64,000 bases of DNA from Axinella damicornis (lineage: Eukaryota > Porifera > Demospongiae > Axinellida > Axinellidae). The notes beneath the pieces are model-generated. The model saw nothing but the letters and a program-made list of their open reading frames with translations, had not been told where the DNA came from and did not search any database. The DNA lies in the NCBI GenBank assembly GCA_963931865.1, contig OZ007507.1, forward strand, positions 7,995,847-8,059,846. The letters run 5' to 3'. Position 1 is the first letter of the stretch. Every line of letters starts with the position of its first letter. The position numbers were made by a program, and so were the translations under genes. Positions 10,260 to 22,772 of this stretch are shown in pieces.

Positions 10260-12410
10260 CTATTATTTTTATAGTGAATTTGTGGATGAGTACAGTATAT
10301 AAAAAGACATGGAAAGCACATGCCAGCTGTACTGCATGGCAGCCTATAGCTAGGAAAACCAATAATGATGATGCATGTAAATTATGCGTGCATGCAGTAT
10401 AATTATATTGCTGTACAGGATATGGTGGAGAGTAAGCATGAGTTAGAGCTGGTCATAGTGAGAAGTGTCTCAACTGAATGGTTGATGGACTGAGTTGACC
10501 AACTTGAAGGTCAATTGCAGGGGAGTTCCACATCTCGAAAATAGATCTGTTGAGAAGTACAGGAAATTTTTTTACCAAGCAATGACTGCAAAAGCCGTCA
10601 TGAGTTCCCATAAGCCCATAAGAATTTATATGAGCTCTACTTTGTACTGTGGTGCATGGGTAGATCTTAATTGTACACATGCAGAGGGAGATGTAGTTTA
10701 AGATATTAAACTGCATCTGTGACGGAAGCAGATCCATGCACAAATGTGCATCATTTTAAAGACGTGCAATGTATGCATGAATAGTTATAATTATGCATAG
10801 CACATTCCATTGCTTAAGTTGTCATTATAAATCAATTACAGAACTTGTACATGAACCCTACAAGGCAAGATGACAAAATTGTTTGTAAGTCCACTTATGA
10901 CGGAAATGGCCCTCCAAGTGCCATGCAACCAAGTCCTTCTACCACAGTGCATGGATGATCCTTTGATGTACCGCGGAGGTGATCCTCCGTGATGATGTAA
11001 TGCGCTAATTTTTTTTGACTGGATCTGGGACAAGCATGCAACCTGAATTCTGCAAAATACTGGCAACGGGAATGGTCTATGCTCATTTCTCAGTCACATT
11101 CTGGTGACAGTCATGTGCATGCAACTGCTCCATGTCTTGCACATGCATGCATGCACTTGCTCAGAGGTGCATAGTCCTTTTGCAACAGAAATTCTGGCAC
11201 AGATTAGCTGAATCAGTCCATGCAGCTTCAGCTTTAGAATTTCTGTCGCAAATGTATGTGGTATGAGCAGGATGAGGTGTGGTACAAAAATCAGTTTCAG
11301 AAGCAATTGCTCTGGAATGTTTGGAAAACTGAGTAGATTCATTGAAAGGCATTCATAGATTTAAGGTTGTGTTGGAGCAGACAAACCATGTCACCATGGT
11401 GACAAATGGCCTGTAGGTGTTGTCTTCAAAACATAAATGAGTCAAGCCGAGAATGATGTGGACATAGGAAGAGCAGCATTAATTTGAGCAAGCTTGATGA
11501 TGAAAAGGACTTCTACAACCTTCCTTTGACAATGCAAGCTTTGCAAAGCATGCCATCAGAAGTTAACATCTCAAACTAAGGTACCCATGCAACAATCAGT
11601 CAACAGATATAATAGTAATGAATTCAACTGTGAAATGTAGGTGGACTGGTGTCATTGGTATGGGTGTGTGGGTCATTGGAAAAGATTTGTTTTGAGCATG
11701 ATCTGTACAAACTCCTGCTGATTGATCTTCCCATCTCCATATCTGTCTGCCTCATCCGACATACCCTGCATATGCATGTATGAGAGATCGTATACTATCT
11801 CTATCTGCAGAACAGCTGTGGTGTTTAGTGACCAGGATGTCCCAGGAGTGTCCGGACATCCAGGACATCCTGGACAGCTGTCTAGGACATCCCAGGAGTC
11901 TGGTCATTCCGGGAACTGTCCAGGTTAGGCTGTCCAGAACTGTCCACCAAATCCTGACTATATCTTAGCACAACCAATTACACCTTCGTTGGACATGCCT
12001 CTTTGACAGGGAATGGAACTCAAGCTGCCAGAGGTTGTCCACCGGTGGTGTGGACGTCTGGGCACGAGACCTGTCGTAATTACGGTTCAACTCACACAGT
12101 CATAATTGATGGGCATGAGGAACGTACATGATGGTAAGACTGCAGCATCATTCTGTAGGGTGGATGCGGCATCATGAGCAAGCTATACGTACCAAAGCAT
12201 TCTGATGCTCAAACTTTGATCTGAGCAATTACTATATCGCTGAATCAGCAATCGCAATAGTACATATAATCTCTCCATGTCCTCGACAGCCCCAGGATTA
12301 ATTTCTCCCTACCAGGAAGTGTAATTCGTTACCAAGATACAGTGTCTACAACCAAAATCATTCTAGGGAAACAGCAAAATGTTGTTCATACTAAACAAAT
12401 TATAGCTACG
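10260..12410. other. No supported gene; repeat fragments only
   Basis: This stretch is AT-rich with only short open frames. It holds the inverted GTTCCCAG-MITE interior at about 11,005-11,070 and a small GGACATCC/GGATGTCC-rich array at about 11,838-11,905. I see nothing else. Confidence 0.4.
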
Positions 12411-12419
12411 TACGTAGGC

Positions 12420-12509
12420 TAGCCTTGTTCCTGGGCCCACACTGTTTTCGGTTGCACTTTTCTGTACCGCAAGCGACAAAAAGATGGGCGGGGCCTGGGA
12501 ACGAGGCTA
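12420..12509. mobile_element. MITE of the GTTCCCAG family
   Basis: TA-GCCTTGTTCCTGGGCC ... GGCCTGGGAACGAGGC-TA, with the conserved inner TACCGCAAGCGACAAAAAG. Confidence 0.75.
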
Positions 12510-13086
12510 TAGCTAGAAGGTACATCCAGATGTGGGAGTAAGGCTCAAGGGTAGAGTGGCATCATCGACTGTACAATTGTACCTGGAGCTCCACCTCACT
12601 AAGCTTGAGCGCTGCTTCTTTGCGTGTCTGTTTCAGATCCTGCAACGACAGCATCTGATCACCGTCTCAATCCATCAGATGGAGTGCCTGCGTGGGAATG
12701 GAGGGGCCAGCATAATTATTAGAGGTTGACACAATCACCTCGTATGACACATGTACGTGTTCTTCAAGAGAACGTATTTGCCACTGAATGATGATGATGA
12801 TCAGCCATCATCCCGTCCATAGGAGAAATGGTCTGGCAACTTCCACTAGTTCAAACTATAATATTATACAGATGTAACGTCATGGCAATTGCATACATTC
12901 AAGCAGTGAAGTGCACGAGATCGATAATTCCGTCTGCTACACAATAGCACGATTGACTATTGCGATGAATTGGTGTGACTGTGAGGTTTCAACGCATGAT
13001 GCAATTGGGGTTACCATTGTCATGTGACAACGTTCTGAAATCTGATTATGGCACCGGAAATAACAGTTTGAACTCGCTAAGTTCCT

Positions 13087-13195
13087 TAGCCTCGTTCCCA
13101 GGCCATTCCCACCGCCAGTATTTCTGGAAGCGATGAAATGCTGGCAGTGGGAACAGCCTGGGAATAATTTCTCCTTCAGCCAGAGAACGAGGCTA
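13087..13195. mobile_element. MITE of the GTTCCCAG family
   Basis: TA-GCCTCGTTCCCAGGCC ... CAGAGAACGAGGC-TA, with a second internal AGCCTGGGAA. The right arm carries an extra segment, so it is either nested or rearranged. Confidence 0.65.
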
Positions 13196-13416
13196 TCCTT
13201 ACCATGGACTGACTGTCATAAGCTCTACACTACCACGTACTGCTTGCGTACATGTACTGTAGCCAGGCTAATGTACTTGTGCCGGATCAATAGCCACGTC
13301 AATTATCTGTGAATAAGTGGCAAATCACTTGCTAACTCCATCGGCCCATGGGCAAAGGTTTGCATGTCCTGAAACATAGAAATAGTTACAGTGGAATTCC
13401 TCTAATGTGGACACCC

Positions 13417-13499
13417 TAGCCTTGTTCCCAGGCCTTCTCACCCCAGCGTTTGTCGCTTGCAGTACTAACGCAGGGTGAGAAGGCCTGGGAATGAGGCTA
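13417..13499. mobile_element. MITE of the GTTCCCAG family
   Basis: TA-GCCTTGTTCCCAGGCC-TTCTCACCCC ... GGGTGAGAAGGCCTGGGAATGAGGC-TA, about 83 bp with TTGTCGCTTGCAGTACTAAC at the centre. The arms pair over about 27 bp. Confidence 0.8.
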
Positions 13500-14685
13500 C
13501 GGACACCCTTGGTCATTAGCAAGGTGCGGGACAATGTTAGTATCATAATAGACTAGCAACAGCTCTAATGCTACAGTTTGCCAGGTTTCAAGGTTCAATC
13601 GCTCTATTGATTTCCTACCGGATGCTGAACACAAGTCAGCATTCTTCAGGATCCATTGACAGTGCAAAGCAGCCCTCCATGGAGAAAGTAGGAAACTGAC
13701 TTTACATTACATCATGCAAAATAACAGCACATGTGATATTTTCCTACCCCTAAGAGGTAGGGACAGTTCAGCTCAAGTCGTTTACGTCTGTAGACAGGTT
13801 TCCGTGGCATTGAGGAATTACAAAATAATGTGTTACGGTACACAAAATCTGTTTGTCTCATTTGAGATCATGTGACAAATACGGAGTAATATTCTCCAAT
13901 CTGATTGCATGGCAGACGTTATTTCCCCCTGCGAATGTCTGGCCCATGAGACTAAGTATGCCCTTGTTAGTAGGCCCTCCGTATTTCCCGGAACGGAACG
14001 GAACGGAACGTTCCGGACCGGAAACACCACCTTATTCCACGGAACGGACCAAAGGTCAAAGTACAGCTAGGACTACAACTTCGCTCCCACTACTTTCTTC
14101 AGGGCGACAGACAGAAACAATGAAGGTAGATGTGGATTGAATGTGACTTCACAACTTCCCACCAGTTAGGTCTGGCCCCGTGAGACTACCAAAGTTTGTC
14201 CTCAGGAGAATCTTCACCTTGTACGTACCAATGATCTTGGACATGCAGTAGTAGACATGGAATACATTGACAAAGGTAGCAGCACACTGAAAGAATTTTG
14301 CTGTAGTACTGAGTCTACTGACAATGTCAGCAAATGCAGACTTCTCTACTGGACTCAACTATTTGAACCTGATATTCTTGGTGATGCTGCATAATTACAT
14401 AGTGTTTTTGAGTACAGGCACGTAGTTGTCTGTAAGTAATTTTACTCACAGTCAGTTGAAGCAGTTCTGATCGGTTTTCATAGAATTGGGCAGTCTTGGT
14501 TCTAACAGATTTTTCATGCCGCCGTGAGTTGAAGAACTTGCACAAGATTATAGTTCAACTGAACTCTGCCCAGGTGCTCTTTATTTGGAAACCGACATCG
14601 CATCGCGCCCTCCCTCCGCGCGCCGCGAACGTCTGGCCGGCCGGCGAGAGCTACATGTACCTGCTACATGTGCTAAAATCGTTGA

Positions 14686-17320
14686 TAGCTACACAGCAAA
14701 AAATATTCAGTTGCGATACTGTTCTGGTTGCAGTTGTGTGTGATACAGATGTGTTTGCTGTTGTGTATCGGTACTGCAGCTGCTGCAGATCTGTATCAGA
14801 TTGTTCTGAACATGCTGGTATCAGTTCAGTATAAACCACGAAACCTTCAGAATGCGTACGCCGTATCAGAACTGTCACAACAGATGTGTTACAGGTATGT
14901 CGATAACTGCAGGTCTGTATCAGATCAGCTATGTGACACCACGCCCCCAGGGTTGAGTCTGCATGTGACTAGAGAATTTGAATTTTGTGAAGCAAAGTTA
15001 TGGCCTGCTGTTGTTGGTGCATTGTCTCGAGGGCTGCCCAGCTATATAGTTGTGACGGGTCATGTTTGGTGGTGCTGTGTTTGTGAAGTGAGTTTGACTT
15101 TAAACTAGACAATACTGTAATTTGGAAACTGCCAAGCTTAAGCATGCTGCTCTTGTTGGAATCATCTGCAGCACAACTGGTGGTGGTGATATCACTTCAG
15201 ATTCTGAGATGCTCTGCGGCACTAAGGGCAGGCGCGTGCCTGGATTATTCGATTAACGTTATACGGAAAGTACACGGAATTACATAATAGTGCACGGAGA
15301 AAGCTAATGGCGGTGTTTAATACTGAGCGAAGTAAAGTCTGCTAGTTTGTCTCTCTCAGCGATAGCTGTAGCTTCGCTTTGTGCTAGTTGTAGTCATCAC
15401 CTTTGGTAGTTCCTTGTGTGAATCCGTGCCGTCGCTCCTGCGTTGAGTTCAAACGGCAGTACATCAGTCAATCATGGCCGCGGGTTAAAGACCTATGTGG
15501 CGACGATTCTGGAGGAGCGCAGCGGCTAGCTTGGGCACTGCTTTCGGTATGAAATGAAGTGTCTTGATGATTTATTGTATTTCACCGAGTAGGATGTCGA
15601 TTATCCGTGTAGTTTGTGTTAAGGACGGCATTGTATCGGCACAGAATACACACAAAAACGAATTTTTCGCTGTATCTCTGTTTACTCGTGGAATTGAAAA
15701 ACCCTACTCGGTAGAACTTGAGTATCCTGAGTAAGCATTCTTTTGAAGCTATAGCTGTCCTGCCTGCTATCCTGCTGCACTGTCCAGTTCTCTCAACAGC
15801 TGTCTGGACAGTCCATCTTCAGTGGGCGTGTCTAAGAGCACGTGCTTTGGCACGTGACTAATTCAATTAGCAATTGTGAGCTAAAAGTCCAACACATTGA
15901 ACAATTGTACAAAAGTGCAGTTTTATTCATTCATATCAGAGTTGTAGTACAATATGTTTTAGACAAAATGTACACAAAATAATTTCTGCCTGGCCTTAAT
16001 ACCCCAGAGTGGACATGGAGGTATAGCTTTTCACCTTAGTCCAGCCTCTCCCTCCAGCTTTCTGGGCTGTGATGCAAGCCTCACTGGCTTTTAATCACGT
16101 GCTGCCAGTAAGCTGTAGAGGCTGGAATTTTGTGCTTGTATTCATCACCTCAACCACTTTGATACCTCAACTAATAGGACCACTTTGGTGGAGAAATGTG
16201 GTCATTTCAAGCCTACCCTCAAGGTATGGAGAGAAATGCTGTGATGATGAATACTTATAACTATGCCCGGCCCGTGTCACTCTCATCTTTCTCTGCTTCA
16301 GGCATATCCAGAGTGATGAATATACTGGCCATTCCCATCGGAGGTCAGTGTACAGTGGTGAACTTGCACAAGCAATATACAAGCACTGCTTGCGCCTTCA
16401 TGACTGCAAATGTTTCTTTATTTAAGGGTAGAGGTGGAGGAACGACCTGATGTACTATGGCTCAATTAGTTATACTCCCTGCTGATAAGGTGTCTCTCTC
16501 CCTTGGCAGTCCTGTGCCAAAGATATTCACTTCTACATGAAGGTAAGAATATTTTTACTCATGTTTTTTTTTTCTAGTTCGAAACGTAATTATACATTTC
16601 CTTACATTTTTGCCAAACAGGAGCAGATCAGCATGTCCTTGCCTGCTGAGGTACAGATACTACCCAATATCAAAAGCTGTCTCAAGTATACACGTCGAGT
16701 GCAACACCTGTACATGTGTTTCTGTTGGAGTACCAAACTGGAGCATGAGGACATTGAAGTTGAGAAAGTATGACTGGACAGAGTCTCGTGCCCAAACCCA
16801 CTAGTGGGGTCTGCACGAGGTTTATTGTTTGACGTGGATATTGGTCCGTCAGGAAGTACATACAGTATCAAGTTTAGGTAATGGACAGCATGCATATTCA
16901 GCACCTGTAAATAACCCATTTCCCTACTACCTGCCGGACCAATAACCACTTCATTTATTGTTTGAACATAATTATGTATCATTGAATTCCATTTTGTATC
17001 TCCTTTGGCCTTTGACTGTCCAATAATCTGTTTTCCACGTCAACTTCTTTTGTCTCAGCAGTGCATGGGAGTAATTTAAATGAAAATGAGATCATTATGA
17101 ATCAGATCTGTAGAAAGGCTGACCAGATTCAGAACAGTTTACATATCTGATACAGGTCTGGTTACATTTTGAATCAGAAGCATACTTACATTTTGAATCA
17201 GGTCATTGCCCATATGTTCTGTTGCACTATACGTCTGCGCATCTGTACCAGAATGTAAACAGATCCGTATCAGAACCGGACCAGTTCTGATTCAGAACGT
17301 AGGTTTTTGCTGTGTAGCTA
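14686..17320. mobile_element. Possible 2.6-kb element with 17-bp TIRs
   Basis: TAGCTACACAGCAAAAA at 14,686 recurs as its exact reverse complement ending at 17,320. Just inside both ends are clusters of a TCTGTATCAGA / TCTGATACAG motif (14,780-14,935 and 17,100-17,300). If the ends are CACAGCAAAAA, each side carries TAGCTA, which fits a 6-bp target duplication, though that sequence is itself a palindrome. No transposase frame is visible inside. It could instead be two related smaller elements flanking other DNA. Confidence 0.45.
15243..15410 (+). repeat. Interspersed repeat shared with 47,216-47,400
   Basis: GTGCACGGAGAAAGCTAATG, a GTCTCTCTCAGCGATAGCTG-like piece and AGCTTCGCTTTGTGCTAGTT recur in the same order on the opposite strand at 47,216-47,400. 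No open frame is shared, so it is non-coding repeat sequence. Confidence 0.55.
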
Positions 17321-18561
17321 GCTGGGTGATCGTGACTAGACGCAAATCCTGTTCCCTGATCCGAGAGAATGTCTTCCAAGGTGAGGCTTCCAGGACACAT
17401 GGGGGTGGGAGTAATGTGATCTGCAAGATTTTGTTTCATGCTCGATTAGTTAAACAACATCAGTGGTCCTGTCACGAAAAATTTGGACCCCGCCATGGAA
17501 CTATTATTTCAACCATGTTGGAATATATGGACCCCCAGTGGTTGAAATATAAATAGTGCAAATTTGAATCTACCCTGTGATCTACTCCAGCCATAATTTA
17601 TGAGTGTATTCCAACTATGTGGCATAATTGCTGCCATGGCAGATCTGACGATAGCAACTGTCCTGCAAGCCAGCCCCCATTCCACAGTGCCAATCACTTC
17701 CAGTATTGGTGCGTGGCTGTGTCCACAGGGATGGAATGGAAGAGTGTTGGCTTGTGGGACTACGTGCATGATAAGTAAGGTCAGAGGAGATTCAATCATG
17801 TCTGCCACTTACCATGTGTAGAGCTATACAGTGAGATGAGACCGAGGTAAATACTCCTGCTATCTATGGTGGGACAAATTGTGTACAGTGGATTGCACGT
17901 CTGTTCGAACGTTGTGTGTTCCGTGACCACCCTTTTTAGTGTTAGCGTGGCAAGAACTTCCTGTAGGTGTAGCTTCACAGAAATGACATGGCCTGGAACA
18001 CACTGAAGTCCGGAAGCTGCAGGCACTTTGCGTGAGCGTGCAGAACAGTTTCGGCAAAAATCTACGGAATACACAAGTGTTTGAACGGAAGTGCAATCCG
18101 CTGTATGCAAACCACTGACGCACACAGATAGGACTCTCATACATGTGTGCCCAACGTTTTAAAACCTTTACCATTGTAATCACAACAGTAAAGGTGTTCT
18201 CCTACTCTTAGAGCACATACTGTCTCTTAGCATCATTGTCTTCCGATTTATACAGAGCCTCCTGCGTGAGTGCAATGACGATGATGTCACCATGCACTCT
18301 TGTTGCAAGTGATAGTACTGAGGAATACATCCCATATCTAGCTTGCTTTGTAGTCTAATGTTCTGTACCTCTGGCTGTTGATCTCTCACAGTAGAGCAAT
18401 CAAAAGCTAGAGGTGTAGAAGGCCAACCAACGAGGCTGGTCAGTTGTGGCCCAACCTCAGTCTCTTGTCAAAACTGTGGCCTGGGTGTGTGGTTGCATAT
18501 TGCACTGAAACTATCTATACCCTCCCCCTTCCTCCCTCATCCCCCCACCCTCCACATCCAG

Positions 18562-18711
18562 GCCAGCGATGGTCCGACAGCCACCTCCTTCCCTAACCCT
18601 CGCAAGACGGGATGGCTATACAAGCATGGTGGCAGCGGGATGAGCTCCCACTGGAGGAAGAGATGGTTCATCGTTGATCACCACTACCTGTTCTGCTGCA
18701 AGGGACCAAAC
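18562..18711 (+). CDS. PH-domain exon
   Basis: A 150-nt exon lies between CACATCCAG and AAAC/GTGAGC. It encodes a short linker (ASDGPTATSFPNPR) followed by KTGWLYKHGGSGMSSHWRKR and WFIVDHHYLFCCKGPN. That is the first three beta strands of a pleckstrin-homology domain, with the usual K-x-G-W-L-x-K and W-x-x-R-W-F motifs. PH domains bind phosphoinositides or proteins at membranes. The rest of the domain was not found downstream before the repeat block at 18,780, so the gene is truncated or its next exon is unrecognised. Confidence 0.75.
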
Positions 18712-19507
18712 GTGAGCCATAGGGACTTTTAGTTGAAGGTATAATTATCGTCTGTGTGTGGGTGGTTTGGAATTAGAGCTGTGATATTGGCCCTTGAATC
18801 AACACTGGTTATTGGATGTTAAATAATTGCCGATTATTTGGGTCAAAAAATTTTTTTGAAGAGATATGTACCACACATATATATTATACACATACTCATT
18901 GTACACGCTTATAATCCAGGCGAGGTGATGGTAAATTGTTATGGAGGAATACAAGTTTTTTTAACATTTGTTGGGTTAAGAGATGCATGTTTCACATTGA
19001 CAGTATTCCCAGCTACACTGAACAGCCGCTCAGAAGAGACAGATGTAGCGACTACTGTTGCATATTACCATTTTTCTGTTCCCTATATTGTGCTCGCTAA
19101 CATACTCACAAGCAGATTTCATTACACTCTTGGTAGAGGAAAAATTGTGCCGCGTAATATAATATAATTCGTTCGAGTGATAGGAATGGCGTACGAAGAT
19201 TCTGACTACACCTTCATGATCACTTTCATGCACTGAGTGTCCCAACCGTACAATTTTGGTGCTGAAACTCATCTTGGTGGTGGAGATATGAGCGTTTTTG
19301 TCTCGCCGTGGATGCCATTGCTCGAGCGCTCTCTCCGACTTCCGGTGGCAGTACCGTTCTTAGGAAAGGAACACGAAGATTCTGACTACACGGTCGTGAT
19401 CGCTGCCGTTCACTGACGCTTACATGCCAAAACTCACCGTTGTGAGCACTGTAAAAGTTTCTTGCCTTCTCCTTGAATTTCACCTACTGTGCTACATGTA
19501 GTATATG

Positions 19508-19612
19508 TAGTCTTGTTCCCAGTCCCCCTCCCAGCTTTTCATTGCTTCCATGCAGGTGGATCAGCCATACTGCAAACAAACAAAAGCTAGGTGGGGGGCT
19601 GGAACGAGGCTA
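19508..19612. mobile_element. MITE of the GTTCCCAG family
   Basis: TA-GTCTTGTTCCCAG ... GGGGGGCTGGAACGAGGC-TA, with CCCAGCTTTTCATTGCTT inside. It lies just upstream of the first aconitase exon. Confidence 0.65.
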
Positions 19613-19672
19613 CCATTTTCTTCATGGTCAGTTTGACTTTGAAAATGTGCTGATGTTGTCATATTGCTGCAG

Positions 19673-19753
19673 GTGGCGGTTCCCTCCATCATCCACTGTG
19701 ATCACCTGATCGAGGCCCAGGTAGGGGCGGCAGAGGACCTCCAGAGGGCAAAG
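19673..19753 (+). pseudogene. ACO2: Mitochondrial aconitase-like, exon A
   Basis: 27 codons lie between a TTGCTGCAG acceptor and AAG/GTCAGC. They read [20 protein letters not shown] then EDLQRAK, matching the segment of aconitate hydratase that carries the active-site HCDHLIEA motif. Aconitase interconverts citrate and isocitrate in the mitochondrial matrix using a 4Fe-4S cluster. This exon is intact. It is filed as pseudogene because later exons of the same gene carry a stop and frame breaks. No upstream aconitase exons were recognised. Confidence 0.8.
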
Positions 19754-19902
19754 GTCAGCCAGCAGTCACCAAATCCCCTTGTGCATACAAGTATATGTAC
19801 TAGAGCATAGTGCAGTGTATGCATAGTGCAGTATACAAACGTGCCCTACAGTGGTGGTATAATTATACCAGAGCAACAAAGCACTACTATGTACAAAATG
19901 TA

Positions 19903-20136
19903 TAGCCTCGTACCTAGTCCCACGCCCAGCTTTTCGTCACTTGCAGTACAGTAAAGCGGGGAGGGCCTGGTACATTTCCTCACGTGAGCATGATGTAATC
20001 GAAAAATGGCAAAATTTTCAGAACGAAGACGCTACGTTTTGCGTGTTATTCAACCATCTACAAATGTACCAGGCCCTCCTCGCTTTACCGTACTGCAAGC
20101 GACGAAAAGCTGGGCGTGGGACTGGGAACGAGGCTA
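19903..20136. mobile_element. MITE of the GTTCCCAG family (235-bp foldback)
   Basis: TA-GCCTCGTACCTAGTCCCA ... TGGGACTGGGAACGAGGC-TA. Arms of about 70 bp include CCCAGCTTTTCGTC, CTTGCAGTAC, AAAGCGGGGAGGGCCTGGTA and their complements. The loop holds AAAATTTTCAGAACGAAGAC, shared with the longer copy at 51,942-52,323. Confidence 0.8.
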
Positions 20137-20368
20137 CAAAATGTAGACAACTCCGTTCTAGTGTGAGAGGAACTGATGCAGGATGGGTGTATATGCATGC
20201 TGCTAACTTTCAAACATGGACCAATGAACGACACATGGTTGTCAGCAGTATATAGTGTATTTGGTGAGCACAGGTCTTTAGCCAGTACCTTGTATCGGTT
20301 ATTGAACCCCCTTCTGTCCTGTAGGATGGTAAACATTGCATTATGCCATGTTTCCCCCTGACCTGTAG

Positions 20369-20461
20369 GACGATAACCGTGAGGTGTAGAACGTCCTAGC
20401 CAGTGCTGGGTCCAAGTACGGGCTGGGTTTCTGGAAGCCTGGCAGTGGAATTATGCACCAG
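20369..20461 (+). pseudogene. ACO2: Aconitase-like, exon B with in-frame stop
   Basis: 31 codons between CCTGTAG and CAG/GTACCT read [21 protein letters not shown] then [13 protein letters not shown]. Family members have Tyr or similar at the stop position (EVYxFLA). Here it is TAG, one base from a tyrosine codon. Flanking residues are strongly conserved, so the stop is a late event or an error. Confidence 0.75.
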
Positions 20462-20490
20462 GTACCTTCCTTGAGCAAGTATTATCAGCA

Positions 20491-20556
20491 CTGGTGTTGT
20501 GGCACATTTCATCCCTGGCTTGCTGATCGGGACGGACAGCCACACATCAAATGGAG
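20491..20556 (+). pseudogene. ACO2: Aconitase-like, exon C
   Basis: The 3' part is clear: [17 protein letters not shown], ending at GGAG/GTATAA. It includes the GTDSH motif, whose Ser/His belong to the aconitase active-site region. The 5' part of the exon, where LENYAF/YAFP is expected, is poorly conserved and the acceptor is uncertain (CAG near 20,488). Confidence 0.65.
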
Positions 20557-20638
20557 GTATAATATTTGATCGTACTTGGTAGGGTGTGGATATGAGTGCT
20601 TTGTGAGGGTGTGGGTGTGTGTAAGGGAGGGGTGCAGT

Positions 20639-20670
20639 TAGCCTTGTTCCAGGCATTCTGAATGAGGCTA
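20639..20670. mobile_element. MITE remnant of the GTTCCCAG family
   Basis: TA-GCCTTGTTCCAGGC...GAATGAGGC-TA in 32 bp; terminal repeats only. Confidence 0.55.
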
Positions 20671-20766
20671 GGGTGCAGTGTTCTCACCAGAAATAATGAG
20701 ATTCATAGTGTTCACAAACCCTGTGAGTATTCCAAGTGGTTGGCAAAGGGCACATTTTGCAGACCA

Positions 20767-20916
20767 CAAAGGTCCCATTAGAAGCCCAAAGGTCACATTA
20801 GAAGTCCAAAGGTCACATTAGAAACCCAAAGGTCACATTAGAAGCCAAAGGTCACATTAGAAGCCCAAAGGTCACATTAGAAGCCCAAAGGTCACATTAG
20901 AAGCCCAAAGGTCACA
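20767..20916. repeat. 19-bp tandem repeat, about 8 copies
   Basis: The unit is AAGGTCACATTAGAAGCCC with one-base variants, inside the aconitase intron between exons C and D. AGGTCA is a nuclear-receptor half-site, here direct-repeated at a 19-bp period; function unknown. Confidence 0.9.
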
Positions 20917-21361
20917 GTGCCCTTTTGGAAAAGGCGTAGTGAGGAACACTGGAGGGGTGGTAATGGAACCGCTGTGGCTATTGGTCCGGCAGTAAGTATA
21001 ATACTCTAGGTATAGGTACCGGAAATGCACGCACATCTAAAACCGGCCCTGGCCCTAATATACCCTAAGCCGCCTGCCGGACCAATAACCACTTTGTATG
21101 GGAACTTTCCTCCATGTTATAATATAGGCCGTAAGTAACTAAGTGGACTTCACTTCCTGTCTAGAGGAGTCCTCCAATTGGTGAAGTCCCGCACACCCTC
21201 ACACACACACACCCTCACATACACCCTCACACTCACCCACACCCTGACACGCCCTGCCATTCACATACACCCTCACACACACCTCCACCTTCACACATAC
21301 CCTCGCACTCACATACACCCCTACACATCCACACCCTAACACTCACACATACCGCTCACAG

Positions 21362-21442
21362 GTGGCCTAGGTGGTGTGTGTATTGGAGTGGGTGGGGCTG
21401 ATGCAGTGGACATCATGGCTGTGGGAACTCAAGTGCCCTAAA
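21362..21442 (+). pseudogene. ACO2: Aconitase-like, exon D with 8-nt deletion
   Basis: The acceptor is CGCTCACAG. The frame reads [19 protein letters not shown], then breaks. In the next frame it reads WELKCPK up to a CCTAAA/GTAAGG donor. The family has about three residues (G-x-P) between MA and WELKCPK; only one base remains of the expected nine, so an 8-nt deletion shifts the frame. Confidence 0.75.
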
Positions 21443-21460
21443 GTAAGGCTTGTTGATTCC

Positions 21461-22626
21461 TACCAGGCCCCGACCGCCCGAGAAAGAAAGGGCCTAGTAT
21501 CCACTGTTAGCGCATGCACATAACTAGACGAATGCAGAACATTGTGGGGCGAGCCTGAGCAAGTACGTGCAGGTGCTGAATGTGCATGCATGGAGCAGTT
21601 GCATGTGCATGGAGCAGTTGCATGTGATGAAATGTGCATGGAGCAGCATGTCATCAGAACGTGAGTCTGCATTGCACAACTTAAGGACACAGATCACACC
21701 AGAAGTTATGACACTAAAAATATACTCGTGCACTTCACAGCGTTGAAGCAGTCAGGCAGGTAGGTCCGGGAGCGGTCTCTGTCTTTGACTTCCTCGTTCT
21801 CTGCTGATGTCAGATCTGTGTCATGACTGGCCACAGTGAGTTTAGTGTTACCGAGTACAGGCCAGTCAACTTCCCATCCTCTGGCGATAGCTGAAGCAGT
21901 CTAACAGGCACATCACACCGTGATGGCTTATAGTTATCAGCATGCAGGACATGCAATGGCTTGAAGCGCTCTCCCCGTCTTCATGAACTGCTTTAGCCAC
22001 TCACCGCCCCGCTATAGTATCCATCCTTGCAAGGCCTTGTTGAGGTAGACTGTTCATAGTTCGCGTTTCAGTTGGACAGTCTCCGCGACATCTTGATCGA
22101 TAGTGGACTCCAGAGTGGACTCAGTTTGGAAATAACGCATGACGCAAGAACACGCAAAATATGAGCAAGAAGTGATTTATGGCACGACGTACGATATAGC
22201 AAATTTACAGCAAACTCGTCTATGTGGGGCTCGCTCAGGCTCGCCCCAATTATCTAGGCCAAGATGAAGGTGGAGGGGCATATGACGCAGGACATGGCCA
22301 CGTGCCGATGCTGTGACACTCTACCAGAGCGAGATCGATGTAGCCGAGATATCACCAGAACTACACGACAACTAGTGCATTACTGCCCTGGATTGCTAGC
22401 AATTTGTGCTAACGGCCGAACCTGTTCTGGCTGGAGACACATACGGAAGTACTTAGCCACTGAAGGTCATAGGAGAGCGCTCAATCGTCGAACTCCCGTC
22501 GTTGCTGAGGAAAGTTGCACGGACCACATAGCGGTAGTACACAATTTTCCCAAGATTGGGAAATTACGCGCATGTGCAAACAGTGGACATTAGGCCCTTT
22601 CTTTCTCGGGCGGTCGGGGCCTGGTA
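21461..22626. mobile_element. 1.17-kb element with about 60-bp TIRs, in an aconitase intron
   Basis: The left end TACCAGGCCCCGACCGCCCG then AGAAAGAAAGGGCCTA is the near-exact reverse complement of the right end. The inner TIR carries (T)ATCCACTGTTAGCGCATGC, as in the smaller element at 4,581-4,854. The interior includes GACGCAAGAACACGCAAAAT then TGAGCAAGAAGTGATTTA (about 22,140-22,190), a block also found at 32,660-32,715. No transposase frame was recognised. Confidence 0.75.
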
Positions 22627-22772
22627 CGAGGCTACTTAATTCCCAGAAACTTGTTGATCCACACTGACTCTGTTGATCCATAGAGACTTGATCTGACTCT
22701 GTTGATCCACAGAGACTGTCAGGTTCTGTTGATCTGGACATTATTTTAGATTGTGAATGCTTGCGTTCTCAG

